From Fremontodendron californicum (taxonomy: Eukaryota; Streptophyta; Magnoliopsida; Malvales; Malvaceae), in NCBI GenBank assembly GCA_030761205.1, contig JAULJL010000039.1, positions 1,312,001 to 1,376,000 on the forward strand: a stretch of DNA of 64,000 bases. The letters are read 5' to 3'. Under the pieces are notes generated by a model. The model was not told the origin of the DNA. It saw only the letters and a list, made by a program, of their open reading frames with translations, and made no database searches. Below, piece by piece: positions 1-10,758 of the stretch. The translations under genes were made by a program, and so were the position numbers. Numbering within the stretch: the stretch's first letter is position 1; every line of letters begins with the position of its first letter.

Positions 1-186
1 CTGTTTTCTAACTCATAGTTTTCATATAAGAAAACATCACATCATTAAGCAAGTATCAGTGCAGATATGATGCCATAATTAATTCCTATACTAAAACGCA
101 TTAAAAAAAAACCCTGCCAAGATGTCAACAAATGTGTTACCAACAAGTAGAGAGGAATATGAACAAATGTGTTACCAACAAATGTA

Positions 187-322
187 TTCGATTTTTTCTA
201 AGATTTCCATGTATTTGGAGGGTCCTTAGAGGATATATCCCCATACCCATGTCCTGATATGCGTCGGACACGGGTGTCGGACACGGGTACTTCAAGAACA
301 ATGAAGAGTCGGAGCAACATAG
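187..322 (-). mobile_element. hAT-like MITE, copy 1 (one end missing)
   Basis: Shares the family core (GGACACGGGTACTTCAAGAA) and one terminal repeat ending GGAGCAACATAG. The opposite terminus is missing and no target-site duplication is visible, so this copy is truncated. It lies 3' of the last visible TRF-like exon, probably within an intron. Confidence 0.75.
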
Positions 323-584
323 CTTATGCCTAATAGTTTTATATGTATTGTGGCAAATATCACCAATCTGCGGCTAGCATTCATAAATATTTCTTTTTTT
401 TCCTCATTACTCATGAGCCTTTCTGGTTGTCAGCATGGCTCCACAGTATTCAAGGCCAATATCTAAATAAATGAAAATGATGAACAGAAACATAAACAAG
501 CTATCAAAGAGAGGGGGAGAGAGAGAGGCTGGGAGGTAAGAGAAACTATTTCTAGGAAGCCAATCTAAAAGAATATAATAACTG

Positions 585-3500
585 GTGCAACAATGGAACT
601 TCTCCTACCAATTTTGGCACAATTTTCTTGGGACGTCCTCTCCGAGGCCGAGATTCAGATGGCACTTGAGGAAATTCTTCTTGTGATCTGACTTTAAGGC
701 GCTTATTCTTTCCAGTAGTAGAATTTCTAGAAAATTCCTCAATATACCTCCTAGTAGGCTTTCGCAGTCTCTTCTGTCTGAGAAGAGTGCCACCTTTTGT
801 TACTTTAACAGAGCTTTTTACTTTCTTATTACACAACATAAAACTTACTAATGGTTTTTCATCATCAGAGTCGTCAAGATCTTGCACATGTTCTATAGTC
901 GGACGAATGGTGTCCATAACTGGACCCTGACATCCATATTTGCTCCTAAAGTTATGACGTAAATCACAACTGACCCTCTTTCCAAGCACACCATTCTTGC
1001 TGTTGGATTCTCGAACAGTTGCAATTGATGATTCTGATATGCCACCAGCACTATTACTACTTCCACTAAATCCAGGCGAATGACTTTCTGAACTTGAGTT
1101 ATGCAAATTTGATCCTTCACGAGGACCACAATCGAATTCAGAAAACTTTTCAGGAAATTCAATATCTGCAACCAAAAGAAAAAAAAAAAAAAAAAAAAAG
1201 AGGAAACACAATACATGAGCATCATGTGTTATATAGCACACAATTGGTAGGCAATTAATACAAGCACAGACAAGACTCACCCAAAAGAAAATCTTCACAT
1301 GCACCGGAGAGATCATGAGCTGCATGAATATCATCCACTTCATCAACTTCATCCAGCAATCCATCAAGAAGCTACTAAAGCAGTATTTTGTCAGATATCA
1401 GCATATTGCCTAATCTATGCAAGTTTGCATACAGTAAATACAATATTCAACACAAAAGTATAAACCAAAAAAAAAAAAGAAGGAAAAGCAATAACAAATA
1501 CATATAAAGCATAAGACAGAAAATTTAAACAAAATAATGCATCAAACAATGACTTGGATGTGACATGAAAGCTCCAAGAATAAGCAATACATACTTCAAG
1601 CTTCAAATCATCTCCTCCTTGACCATGGATAGAATCCAGCCCACCTTATCACGAATCATAAAAGGTATAACAGCATCAGAAGAATACGCATAGAAATTGC
1701 AAATAAAAATCTGAGCAAAAGCATTCTTGTGTTCAACAAAGGAATTGTAAAGTTAGTGACTTAGTGTCTAGTTTCTACTAATGTGTTGTCTCATCCATAG
1801 TGCAACATTTGAAGAAACATTTTTCAACAAGAAATAAGCATCAAATCTTAGAACACTACTCAAAGACTGTCCCACGTCCCTGTCTGACTCATAATTTTTA
1901 TGTCTTGAAATGATTATGCCAATTCATTAATTTGAAATCAAGTCTTAGAACTTCTAATCCAAGACTGTCCCACATCCATGCGCTGACTCATAATTTTCAG
2001 GACTTTAAACAAATTACGATAACTTTTGAGTTATTCACACCACTACTGGGAAAAAGATTGATCATGAAGCAAATTAGAGACAGATACCAAGCAGGATTAT
2101 ATTAGTTCAAACAATTTGAGGTAAAAGCTCAATATCACTAGAAATACTTATTTTAACGCGTAATAGATGTTGATTGTGCATGTGCAGAAATAAAGACAGC
2201 AAATTTACACTCAATCATTCTACAAGAGCATGTTAGCAAGTTCATGCATCTAGAAAGCATGAGCTTTGCCCCTCCTATATTGTTTGATCCCCTCCCTCCT
2301 CCTGGAAATAGCTATGCACCCAAAGAAAGAACCTATGAGTTTGTTTTTAAAGGGATGAGATTGACCCATCATAGAACACTTATCAAACACTCTAGATCCT
2401 TCTGCAGGCTAGCATTCACAAATTAGAAGCACTTCAAAGATAATTTTCTTTTTCATTTTTGAAAATGAGAGCATCAGCAAAAGAATAGAGACAAACTGTT
2501 AAGAGTATTACCACAATTGATTTTCCAGCCATAATCAAAAGCACAAGAGAAGTCCTCCATTTTCAAGTGCTTCTCTAAATTCTCCTTCCCAAAACATAGG
2601 ACTCCATCTACTGAAACATGCTCACTTTTAGGTTCCGCAAGTAAATGCTCAACCTCAGTTGCATCATCTTCCAAGCCAGGAACAATGGATTCATCTACCT
2701 ATATCCAAAGAACAAAAGCAGGGGAAGGAGGGCGTGGGGAGCAATGTAGGATTTATCAATTTTACAAGCTCATTTAAGGAGAATGCCACAAGCAAGAGAT
2801 GTGGAGGGGCAGCCTGAGAGTGTAAAGGTAAGTAAGCACCAATGAGCAATGACAAAAGGCAGGCAAAACAGAGAAACATAAAAAGAAGGACGAATTAATT
2901 GAACTTTGATTTTTTTTCTTTTAAGAAGGTATCACAGGTAGGCCCAACTTAAAAGTGACAGATGGGGACCTACCAAAAACAAAGGAAAAAAAAAAAGAAA
3001 TAATTAATTTGGATGAGGTTTATAACTATTCAAATCATTAATTTGATTCAAAATATGATTGACGTTCTATGTTTTGCATTTCTCCCAAAATTTAATAGAT
3101 CAAATTTCATAATGAACAACATGTATGCATTGCTCTGCAAGTTGCAAAACCTAAGGATAAGGAAGTCATGGTATGCATAAGAATTTCAAATATTGAAGAG
3201 AATGACAAAATCAACAATTGAAAAGATTAAAGAAAGTTCTCTTACCCTTTGACATTTCATATCACCAAGGTTCTTTATCAAATGTGATTTCCTATCCGTT
3301 TTCATTTTATATCCTTAACTTGTTACAAACTTGCAATCATCCGTCCAATTTTCCCCTACAATCAAATGGAAAGAAATTCATAAAACTATTGTCTGCTGGA
3401 CATCAGAAATTGGCTAGCTTAATACACCCAGGCAAACAAACATTTGTAATTCCATTAACTAAACCAAAGAAGGAATTTAGAATAAAGAAATAAACACGTT

Positions 3501-4663
3501 TGGGCGTGATCATCAACATAGAAAATTGATAAATCAAACTTATTTTGTCACCTTCATCCAAATTTGTAACTTTACAAGGGACTACGAGTACTATAAAATA
3601 TCAAAGGAATAAGACTACTATAAAATATCAGCAAGACAATGCAGATATTTGCCATCTTACAACTAATTAACTCAATACCTATGTTGCTCCGACTCTTCAT
3701 TTTTCTTGAAGTACCCTTGTCCGACGCATACCCGGACATGAGTATGGGGATTTGTCTCTCCAAATACATGGACAACTTAGAATAAATTGAACATACCCGT
3801 GTCGGACACATACCCATATCCGACACTCACACCCGACTCCAAGTAACATAGCTCAATACAAAGACAATTCTTCCATTTTTTTTGGGGGAGCATAGGTATA
3901 CAATAACAAAAGAATCTAAAGTAGTTCTTCATGTTCCCTTAACATTCCTTCATCATTATTGTATTCTTGCTTATCGTCTTCACATTTTACCTCATGAGCA
4001 AACTACATGACATAGCCTGTTCTACTTTCAACTCAATAGCAACTTACCTTATAAATACAATAAGCTCATAATTCCTTCTACCTTTAATGTTAAACGAAAA
4101 GATAGTGGCAAAAATTACGAAGCAATGGCTAATGTCACTTTAAAACACCACAAAAACAAAACCCCATTTTAGATTTTAAGAAACATATGTTCTTAGTTTT
4201 TCAAGCGCGCACCCATACAAGAATTAAAGGACTTTCATTTTAATGCAAAAAGATGAAAAGGATAAAAATCAAGTTTACGGAATTTCAACTAGTATTTAAC
4301 ATTAAAAAGAGAAAAAAAAAAGTTTTTTATGATCAACTGGAAGTAAAATTTTATAAAAAGAATTTATTTTGCAATTTTATACTTACATTTCTTAGAGAAA
4401 TAAATATATATATATATATATATTTACAGTGAAGTGGGCCTACTCTAGCTGCTTAGTTCAGCTAAAGAGTTTTCTTTTTTCTAATCTCAGCAAGAAAACA
4501 TCTTTGGGAGAAGCCAGACAAGACAAAAAAAAAACTACAGATTTATTCTTTTCCAGTTTCCTTTTCCCGATGTTTTCTCAGTAACCAAACAGACACTTAA
4601 AAAAAACTCCTTCAAACTTAAGAAACATAAAACAAAAACCAAAACCAAACATACCTCATTCAT
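585..4663 (-). CDS. TRF-like (TRFL3/6-type) Myb-related nuclear protein, C-terminus outside window
   Basis: Minus-strand gene rebuilt from splice sites whose phases all agree: exon 4663-4655 (start codon, three codons), 2698-2512, 1644-1595, 1371-1281 and 1165 to about 585-611, where the donor is uncertain. The protein starts MNEVDESIVPGLEDD, has an acidic stretch (LLDEVDEVDDIH), a Ser-rich linker, then a basic patch with LRKPTRRYIEEF and an AT-hook-like RPRRGRPKK. From family knowledge, this basic patch precedes the Myb/SANT (telobox-binding) domain of Arabidopsis TRFL3/TRFL6-type proteins. No Myb domain is found before the left edge, so at least one exon lies beyond base 1. The expected role is in the nucleus, binding telomere-like DNA or acting in transcription; this is inferred from family resemblance only. 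Intron 1 (2699-4654) holds a MITE. The exon chain is well supported by sequence; the family name is recalled from motif order and is less certain. Confidence 0.6.
3679..3851 (+). mobile_element. hAT-like MITE, copy 2
   Basis: Runs from CTATGTTGCTCCGACTC to GTAACATAG, imperfect terminal inverted repeats, flanked by a perfect 8-bp duplication CTCAATAC (3671-3678 and 3852-3859). It sits in intron 1 of the TRF-like gene. It shows about half of the bases as TGTCCGACGCAT-type palindromic motifs, typical of the family. Confidence 0.9.
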
Positions 4664-4962
4664 CCGTAAAACAAACGCAAACCACTTATCACTCTCCGAT
4701 CTACTCAATTTCCAGCTCAAAAGAAAATTAAAAAAAAAAAATAATCAAGATCTGGCAAAATCCAGAAAAGCAGATATAAAATCTAAATTAAAAAAAGAAA
4801 AAGATCTGACCTTTGAGAAAGAGAGTGAGAGTGTTAATTAAAAAAAAAAAAATTAAGCGAATGTTCGAAAGAGAAAAAGCTCAAAACCGCCAAAAAGCGA
4901 CAGGAGATGAAGAGGAACAGAGGGAAATGATGGCTTTTTTTTATCAGACGGAATCGAAACGG

Positions 4963-4970
4963 ATTTTATA
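4963..4970 (-). promoter_or_regulatory. TATA box of the TRF-like gene
   Basis: TATAAAAT on the minus strand, about 300 bp upstream of the first coding exon. It predicts a transcription start near 4,935. A possible 5'-UTR intron donor (AAAG/GTCAGATC) lies near 4,811. Confidence 0.45.
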
Positions 4971-6479
4971 TTACTACAAATTTTATTTCATTTTCTTTTG
5001 AAAATGTTTTTTTTTTTTCCGTCAAAGTGGTAAAATATAATGTGTCTGTGATGTCCGGGTTACCTTATCTGTGACCTAAGACAAACAAAAAATTAAAAAA
5101 TATATATTTGAAAAAAAAAAAATGGTTGTGTTTGCATTTGTTTTGGATTGTCGTCGTAGAAATCCTTTGAATTGACGATGATGTCGGGGGATAGATTTCC
5201 TCTCGTTTGGTATATTTTTAATGTTTTTTTATCATATGTTTGAATAAAAAATATTAATATTTAATTATAAATTTATATTTAATGAATAAAATGATATTAT
5301 TTTATTTAAAAAAATTATTTTTAATAAAATAATATTATTTGATTTATTAATAATATATAAATTTATATTTTATCAATATACAAGGACGGACACCAAACAG
5401 GGCGTTAGATTAGATGTGATAAAGGCGTGTTTGGAAACGAGTAAATGCGGCAAATGAATGTGTGTTTGGTCGTGGGTTTTTGATTGATAATGGTTTTGTT
5501 CGGCCCATAGATTATGATTGTGGGATAGCTTTTCTTTGGATTCCAAACCCGACTTTGAGAGTGATCTGATAATATTAGACACGACGATATGAATAATTAA
5601 AATATGATACAATATAAAAAATAATACGAATATCTCAAAATTTATATAATATTAAATTATTAACGTATCAAAATTTATATAATATGAATTATTAACGTAT
5701 CAAAATTTATATAAATATGAAATAATTTAAATACGATTATGACATAACAAAATATACGAACATAACACGGATATCCACTTGCCACTCAATAGCTTGACCT
5801 TTAGGCTTTTCGGTTATATTATCTATTTTTTATTTTTTATTTTTTATTTTTTAAAAATATTAATTGATATTTAATGATATTGGTTAAGTGATATTTAATA
5901 TATATAATTAATAAATTATTTTTTAATTTAATAAAATAATGCATTAAATATAAAAAAAAAAATTAAAAATAATAATTAAATAATCTTTAATCAGTACCTA
6001 TAGACACCAATTAATCGAACCATTTTCTAGTGTCTATAACCCTCGATTAACCGAACTCTTTTTTTTAAATATTCATATTTGAAATTTGTATTCAACACAT
6101 ATTTAAACATAAATATAAAAATATAATCTTTCAAAAATATATAAAATATCTAAAAAAATTAAATATACTCTTATAAAATACATATTCATATTTGATATTC
6201 GCTCAAATTCTGAAAACATGTTTTGAGAAACGTGGATCCAACTCGAGGAACCTAAAGTCCACATCTTGGACACTTATAAATATGGGAAATATCATTTTTT
6301 TTTTTTTAATTTGTCAAATTGGCTTGAGAAATATATTTTCTATGCGTTATATAAGAAAGTTTCAACAAAGTCAAAAAGGTTTAGAGCATTATATAATTTA
6401 TATTGGATTCATGTGACAATCGGGTTCAAAGATTATATGCATGCAGAACCTGATACCAAGCTTAACCATTAAAAGGTAG
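4971..6479. other. Intergenic AT-rich stretch with degenerate repeat
   Basis: No gene is visible between the TRF-like promoter and the translin 3' side. Part of it (about 5,570-5,790, with recurring ATTAACGTATCAAAATTTAT) belongs to the same dispersed family as the arrays near 32.5, 34.8 and 63.1 kb. The rest is AT-rich low-complexity sequence. Confidence 0.6.
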
Positions 6480-6487
6480 GGCATCAC

Positions 6488-6699
6488 CTATGTTACTCGG
6501 ATTCGGTTATGAGTGTTGGATACGGATATGTATCCGACACGAATATATTTAATTTTTTCTAAGATTTCTATGTATTTGAAGGGTCTTTGGAGGATCATAT
6601 CCCTATATCCATGTCCAGATATGTGTCACACATGAGTGTGTCACACATGAGTATCGAACACGAGTACTTCAAAAATAATGAAAAGTCATAACAACATAT
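6488..6699 (-). mobile_element. hAT-like MITE, copy 3
   Basis: Begins CTATGTTACTCGGATTCGG and ends ACAACATAT. A perfect 8-bp duplication GGCATCAC flanks it (6480-6487 and 6700-6707). It has an internal small duplication of GTGTCACACATGAGT. It lies downstream of translin. Confidence 0.88.
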
Positions 6700-6800
6700 G
6701 GCATCACAATAAACTTGGGTCACATTTACAAGGGAACCCACAAAAACTGAACTAAAAAAGAAGTAATGGCAGAAACAACTAATTTGATTGAATACCCGAA

Positions 6801-6980
6801 ATTATGTTGCTCGAATTTTTCATTTTTCATGAAATACTTATGTTCAACGTATACTCGGACATAAGTATGTGATATAATCCCCTAAAACCCCTCCAAATAC
6901 ATGAAAAAACTTATAATAAATCAAATATACTTCTGTCGAATACATACTTGTGTCCGAACACACGGATCCGAATAACATAG
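6801..6980 (+). mobile_element. hAT-like MITE, copy 4 (diverged)
   Basis: TTATGTTGCTCGAATTTTTC at one end and CCGAATAACATAG at the other. The target-site duplication is imperfect (about CCGAAA on both sides). It is more diverged from the family consensus than its neighbours. Confidence 0.8.
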
Positions 6981-7199
6981 CCGAAAAGACCAACTTAAGC
7001 AAGAGATAGGATTGTTAAGTATGCTCTGATGACAACTTTCTCTTGTTTAGGTAGCGAAATTTTGGCTTTAAACCATGCAGTAAAGGATCACAAACTCTCT
7101 CTCAGGCATTGCAGTCTACAAAGAAGATCAAAAAGTAACCGACTTCCAAGTAGTCAAGAAAATCAAAGAGTTATTAGTTGTTTATACCACTTTTGCAAC

Positions 7200-9983
7200 C
7201 TATAATGGCCCTTGGGTTCCTTGATCTCCGACTGAATCCCCACTGGTTGCTAAGCCTCGAATCTTAACATCATAATAGACCTCTTCAACTCTTCTTAGGT
7301 CATACTTCATACCTGCCAATGATGAGAAAGCATTTGAAAAAAGCCAATCTAAGATAAGCTATGTTGATCCGACTTTTCATTTTTTTTAAGTATTCGTGTC
7401 CGACGTATATCCGGACATGGGTATGAGATATGATCCTCTAAGGATTCTCTAAATACATGGAAATCTTAGAAAAAATTGAATATACCCAAATCGGACACAT
7501 ACCCGTGTCCGACACTCACACCTGAGTCCGAGTAACATAGAAGATAAGAAGTTGCTTAAAATGCTAGATTTCGAGAGCAAAGGATAAGAAGATCAAGCTT
7601 ACTATCAAACTTCTTGCGCAGGAAATCATTTCGAAGATTAAGCATCCTGAAGGCTGCATGAAGATCTGTCAAGAACTTCAACACCTTTCTTGGGCAATCA
7701 TAGTCCCCAGCTGTCACTTGGTTCACAACATATCTTGGCTGTGAAAATGAAAAAAAATAAATTAAAATGCATGTTTAGCCTTTTTGACACAATTTCCCAA
7801 TTACTTTAATGGCAGGTTACTAACATATCATCTAGAACATCATAAGCTAACCCGGATTCGGAGGTGAGTATCGGATATGGGTATATTCAATTTTTTGATA
7901 TAATTGGAATTATACCCTCATACCCATGTCCGAATATGTGCCGAACACATATGTCGAACACGGATACTTTAGGAAAAATGAAAAGTCCGGATAACAGTGA
8001 TCATAAGTGGAGTGCATTCCACTAGTTGTTCAATTTCCGTAATGTTCATTTGGAATGATCATATTCTCACAAGTTTTCTGCAATCTGTAGTTTCTTCAAA
8101 CATCTGACAAAAATATGTGAAGAATAGAGTAGGAAGAGTGGCATTTGCCAATTGGAAAAGCAAGAGACAGCATGTTTCTGACATAGTTCTTACCATTTCA
8201 TTGGACATGAAACAAATACCTACATGATGAGAAAAAGTTCCCAGATCAGTATGTACTCAATTTGGGACCAAAATAATAACACCCAAATTCAGATACTAAT
8301 TAATTGTCATGTCCTGTATCTTGCACAAAAAACACACTGAAGAATAACAATAATCAGAAAACCTATGTTGCTCCGACTCTTCATTTTTCTTGAAGTACCC
8401 GTATCCAACGTTTATCCGGACATGCGTACGGAGATATGATCCTCCAAAGACCCTACAAATACATGAAAATCTTGAAATAAATTGAACATATCCGTGTCCA
8501 ACACTCATACCCGAATTCGAGTAACATAGCAGAAAACAACAACACTCAACAGTGCTTCATTTGATTCATAAATGGAACCAGCACATGAGTATCAATCTTG
8601 TATGACGAGAAGGTGTTCACTTCAATAAAAAATCAACCAAAGAAAATGGAAAAATGAAGTTTAGTTTTAACTTGCGCTTGCCTTTTTTAACAAAGAACAA
8701 GAGTAGAAGGCATTAAAATGTAAGAGGAATTCCATCCTAACTATTTATGAGGTCAACCAGATTAACTTTCTATTCAATAACTGTAATACTTGTAGGTAGT
8801 CAAAGAAAATTGAAATTTCCTAGGATAAAAAAAAGTAGAGCCCAAATACAATCTATGTTATCTGGATTTGGGAGTGAGTGTTTGATACAGACATGTGTCC
8901 CAACACGGGTATGATCAATTTTTTTAAAGTTTTTTCATATATTTAGAGGATCATATCTCATACCCATGTCCGAATATATGTTGGACACAGGTGTCGAACA
9001 CGGTACTGTAGGAAAAATGAAGAATACAGGTAACATCTATGCTATTTGGACTCGGGTGTGAGTGTCGGATACGGGTATGTATCCGACATGGGTATGTTCA
9101 ATTTTTTTTTAAGATTTCCACGTATTTGGAATGTCCTTGAAGGATCATGTCCGGATATGCATCGGACACGAGTACTTCAAGAATAATGAAGAGCCGGAAC
9201 AACATAGGGTAACATAAAATACAACACATAAGGTAAAAAACTCAAACATCTTCTTCAACAAATGAGCAAATTATAACACTTACCAACAAGATAGTCCTCC
9301 ACATCTAAACCAAAATCCGACTTGTTCACTGCCAAAACAACCAGTTTTCTCAGTTGAACAGTTCATTAGGAAAGATAAAAGCTAAAAAAATGTTAATTAT
9401 GGAAACATACATCCAAGTTTTTCCTCAGCTTCAGTATGCATAAGCAGCGTTCCTGTTTCCAACCAATGCATAAAGGCAAGCAAAGAAACTACCATTTGAG
9501 TTTCACTCTTCCAATCTCCATGATATCTATACATACCTCACAAAGAACAAAAAGTCACAAAAAATTCTATATAAAATTGAAATAATCAAAATCTTAATTC
9601 AATCTTACCTGTAATATTGTCCAGGGCCAACCCTAACAACTTCAGCAAGTTTATCATAAAGATCCTTTAGCACATTAATCTGAGCCTTTGCCTTCTCTAA
9701 AACCTCTGTTCATGTATATATATAAAATACAATTTTAGGTAATATTTAAAAAATCAAATAAATTAGTGGGTAAAAAAGAAGAAACTTTACCGGGGATTGG
9801 TTTAGATTGGTGAACGAGGAGGAGACTAGCTTGCATGAGTCGAGTCGCCGACTCGATTTTCAAAACGACAGTGCGTATGCGTTCCCGTAAGCTTCCAGAC
9901 TCTTCTAGCTGGACTCGGAACTTCTCGAACTGCTTCTCCAAGGAAGGAGAGGTTTGCGGCTCGTCCGAGTCACCGCCGGCCAT
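7200..9983 (-). CDS. Translin (single-strand DNA/RNA-binding protein, C3PO subunit)
   Basis: Seven exons with agreeing phases: 9983-9791, 9705-9609, 9526-9411, 9328-9284, 8219-8194, 7738-7603 and 7312-7200 (TAG), giving 241 aa. Family-typical stretches occur in order: LEKQFEKFRVQLEESGSLRE near residue 15, SATRLMQASLLLVHQS near 45-60, PGQYYRYHGDW around 92-102, GLDVEDYLVG at 142-151, GDYDCPRKVL at 170-179, and MKYDLRRVEEVYYDVKIRGL at 206-225. Translin forms ring-shaped oligomers, binds single-stranded nucleic acid and, with TRAX, forms the endoribonuclease C3PO; this is known from other eukaryotes. The ATG at 9983 is the first in frame after an upstream in-frame stop (within the TAACCC near 10,090). 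Five MITE copies lie in its introns. Exon 5 is only 26 nt, but both its splice sites and its ICFMSNEM product fit the family. The gene appears intact. Confidence 0.95.
7359..7540 (+). mobile_element. hAT-like MITE, copy 5
   Basis: Lies in the last translin intron. Terminal repeats are CTATGTTGATCCGACTTT and GAGTCCGAGTAACATAG. A perfect 8-bp duplication AAGATAAG flanks it (7351-7358 and 7541-7548). Confidence 0.92.
7847..7999 (-). mobile_element. hAT-like MITE, copy 6 (eroded ends)
   Basis: In translin intron 5. Its termini have decayed (CTAACCCGGATTCGG and GTCCGGATAAC), but the 8-bp duplication ATCATAAG is perfect (7839-7846 and 8000-8007). Confidence 0.85.
8363..8529 (+). mobile_element. 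hAT-like MITE, copy 7
   Basis: In translin intron 4. Runs CTATGTTGCTCCGACTC to CGAGTAACATAG. A perfect 8-bp duplication CAGAAAAC flanks it (8355-8362 and 8530-8537). Confidence 0.92.
8853..9217 (-). mobile_element. hAT-like MITE, copy 8, split by copy 9
   Basis: Begins CTATGTTATCTGGATTTGG at 8853 and runs to 9036, then resumes at 9208-9217 after the nested copy 9. Its own duplication is AATACAAT on the left (8845-8852) and AATACAAC on the right (9218-9225), one mismatch. Located in translin intron 4. Confidence 0.85.
9037..9207 (-). mobile_element. hAT-like MITE, copy 9, nested in the end of copy 8
   Basis: CTATGCTATTTGGACTCGGG to GGAACAACATAG, flanked by the perfect 8-bp duplication GGTAACAT (9029-9036 and 9208-9215). 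That duplicated sequence is itself the terminal repeat of copy 8, so this insertion is younger than copy 8. Confidence 0.9.
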
Positions 9984-10091
9984 GGAAGTGGAACAGGGAG
10001 TTGCTGTGAGAAGGGAACGGAAGGGAAGGTTTTCGGAAACGCTTGTGAAGGGAAATGGGAAATGGCGGGAACAAGGTGAAGAATGGAGGGG

Positions 10092-10100
10092 TTAGGGTTT
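10092..10100 (-). promoter_or_regulatory. Telo-box upstream of translin
   Basis: AAACCCTAA on the minus strand, about 110 bp upstream of the translin start codon, continuing into CCCC. Telo-boxes are common near transcription starts of plant genes linked to growth and nucleic-acid metabolism. Function here is inferred. Confidence 0.5.
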
Positions 10101-10349
10101 AACTTTAACGAGTAGCGAGAGAGTGCGAAGTGATCAGCGTTTCGAAACGCTGATTTCACACTCGAATTGGCGTTTTTCTTTTAATACATATCCTTTGCGG
10201 TGCGGTCATCAAAAACCCAACAGGCCAACACCCAAGTACGTTATTAAATGCTTGTTTTGGTAAAACAAAACTCCATGCTTGGCCTTTCAATCTCTCATGC
10301 CCCAAGCACAAATGAAAAACAATGGAAGTCAAGTCAGTAAAAGAGATTT

Positions 10350-10640
10350 TGTTACGAGAAGAATGTAGTTAAGCAGTTGGAAGTTAGTTAGGTCCATGTC
10401 AGCAAGTTGTTAAGGTGGTTATCCACGTCAGCATGTCAGTTAGAAGCTGTTAAGTAGTTAGTTAAGTTGTTAGCTAAGCTTTCTTTAAATATTATGTACT
10501 GAGGTTGTTAAAAGGGATGTTAATAAGATCAATTCTTCTTTGTTCTCTCAATCTCTTATCTGTCACCATAGTTGAGGATCTCGGTAGCTGTTCTTCCCAT
10601 TCCCAGCTTCCCTGTTACTCACACATCTTTACCTTCATCA
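10350..10640 (+). repeat. Left (5') LTR
   Basis: 291 bp, TG...CA ends (TGTTACGAGAAG to CCTTCATCA). It matches 15185-15475 at every base I compared by eye. Confidence 0.95.
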
Positions 10641-10724
10641 GATTTGGCCAAAAAAAAAAGTCAGTAAAAGAGAGAAACAATTTTTTAAAGTTGAATTGAA
10701 TGACTCCATTCTTTACCTTCATCA
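10641..10724 (+). other. Duplicated 3'-flank segment plus LTR-end stub inside the retrotransposon
   Basis: After the left LTR, and before the primer-binding site, come 73 bp (10641-10713, GATTTGGCC...CCATTCTT) that copy the host sequence lying 3' of the right LTR (15476-15547). Then comes a 15-bp stub of the LTR 3' end (10710-10724 equals 10626-10640). The two flank copies differ by an A-run length and two substitutions, whereas the LTRs look identical. A normal element would pass from LTR directly to AG and the primer-binding site. Confidence 0.85.
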
Positions 10725-10726
10725 AG

Positions 10727-10738
10727 TGGTATCAGTAG
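10727..10738 (+). promoter_or_regulatory. Primer-binding site (initiator-Met tRNA type)
   Basis: TGGTATCAGTAG matches the usual plant Ty3 start TGGTATCAGAGC for nine bases. It begins two bases after the LTR-end stub. Confidence 0.8.
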
Positions 10739-10758
10739 CCTCTTTCTTGGCACCTACC

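Noticed and set aside
4535..4720. Extended first exon of the TRF-like gene starting SWKLSRSESDKW
   Set aside because: The frame opens with TTG, not ATG; the first ATG in frame gives MNE just before the donor at 4,654.
10696..10758. N-terminal extension of gag-pol from 10,696
   Set aside because: The first codon there is TTG, and the sequence lies in the duplicated flank and primer-binding site. The ATG at 10,759 is the proper start.
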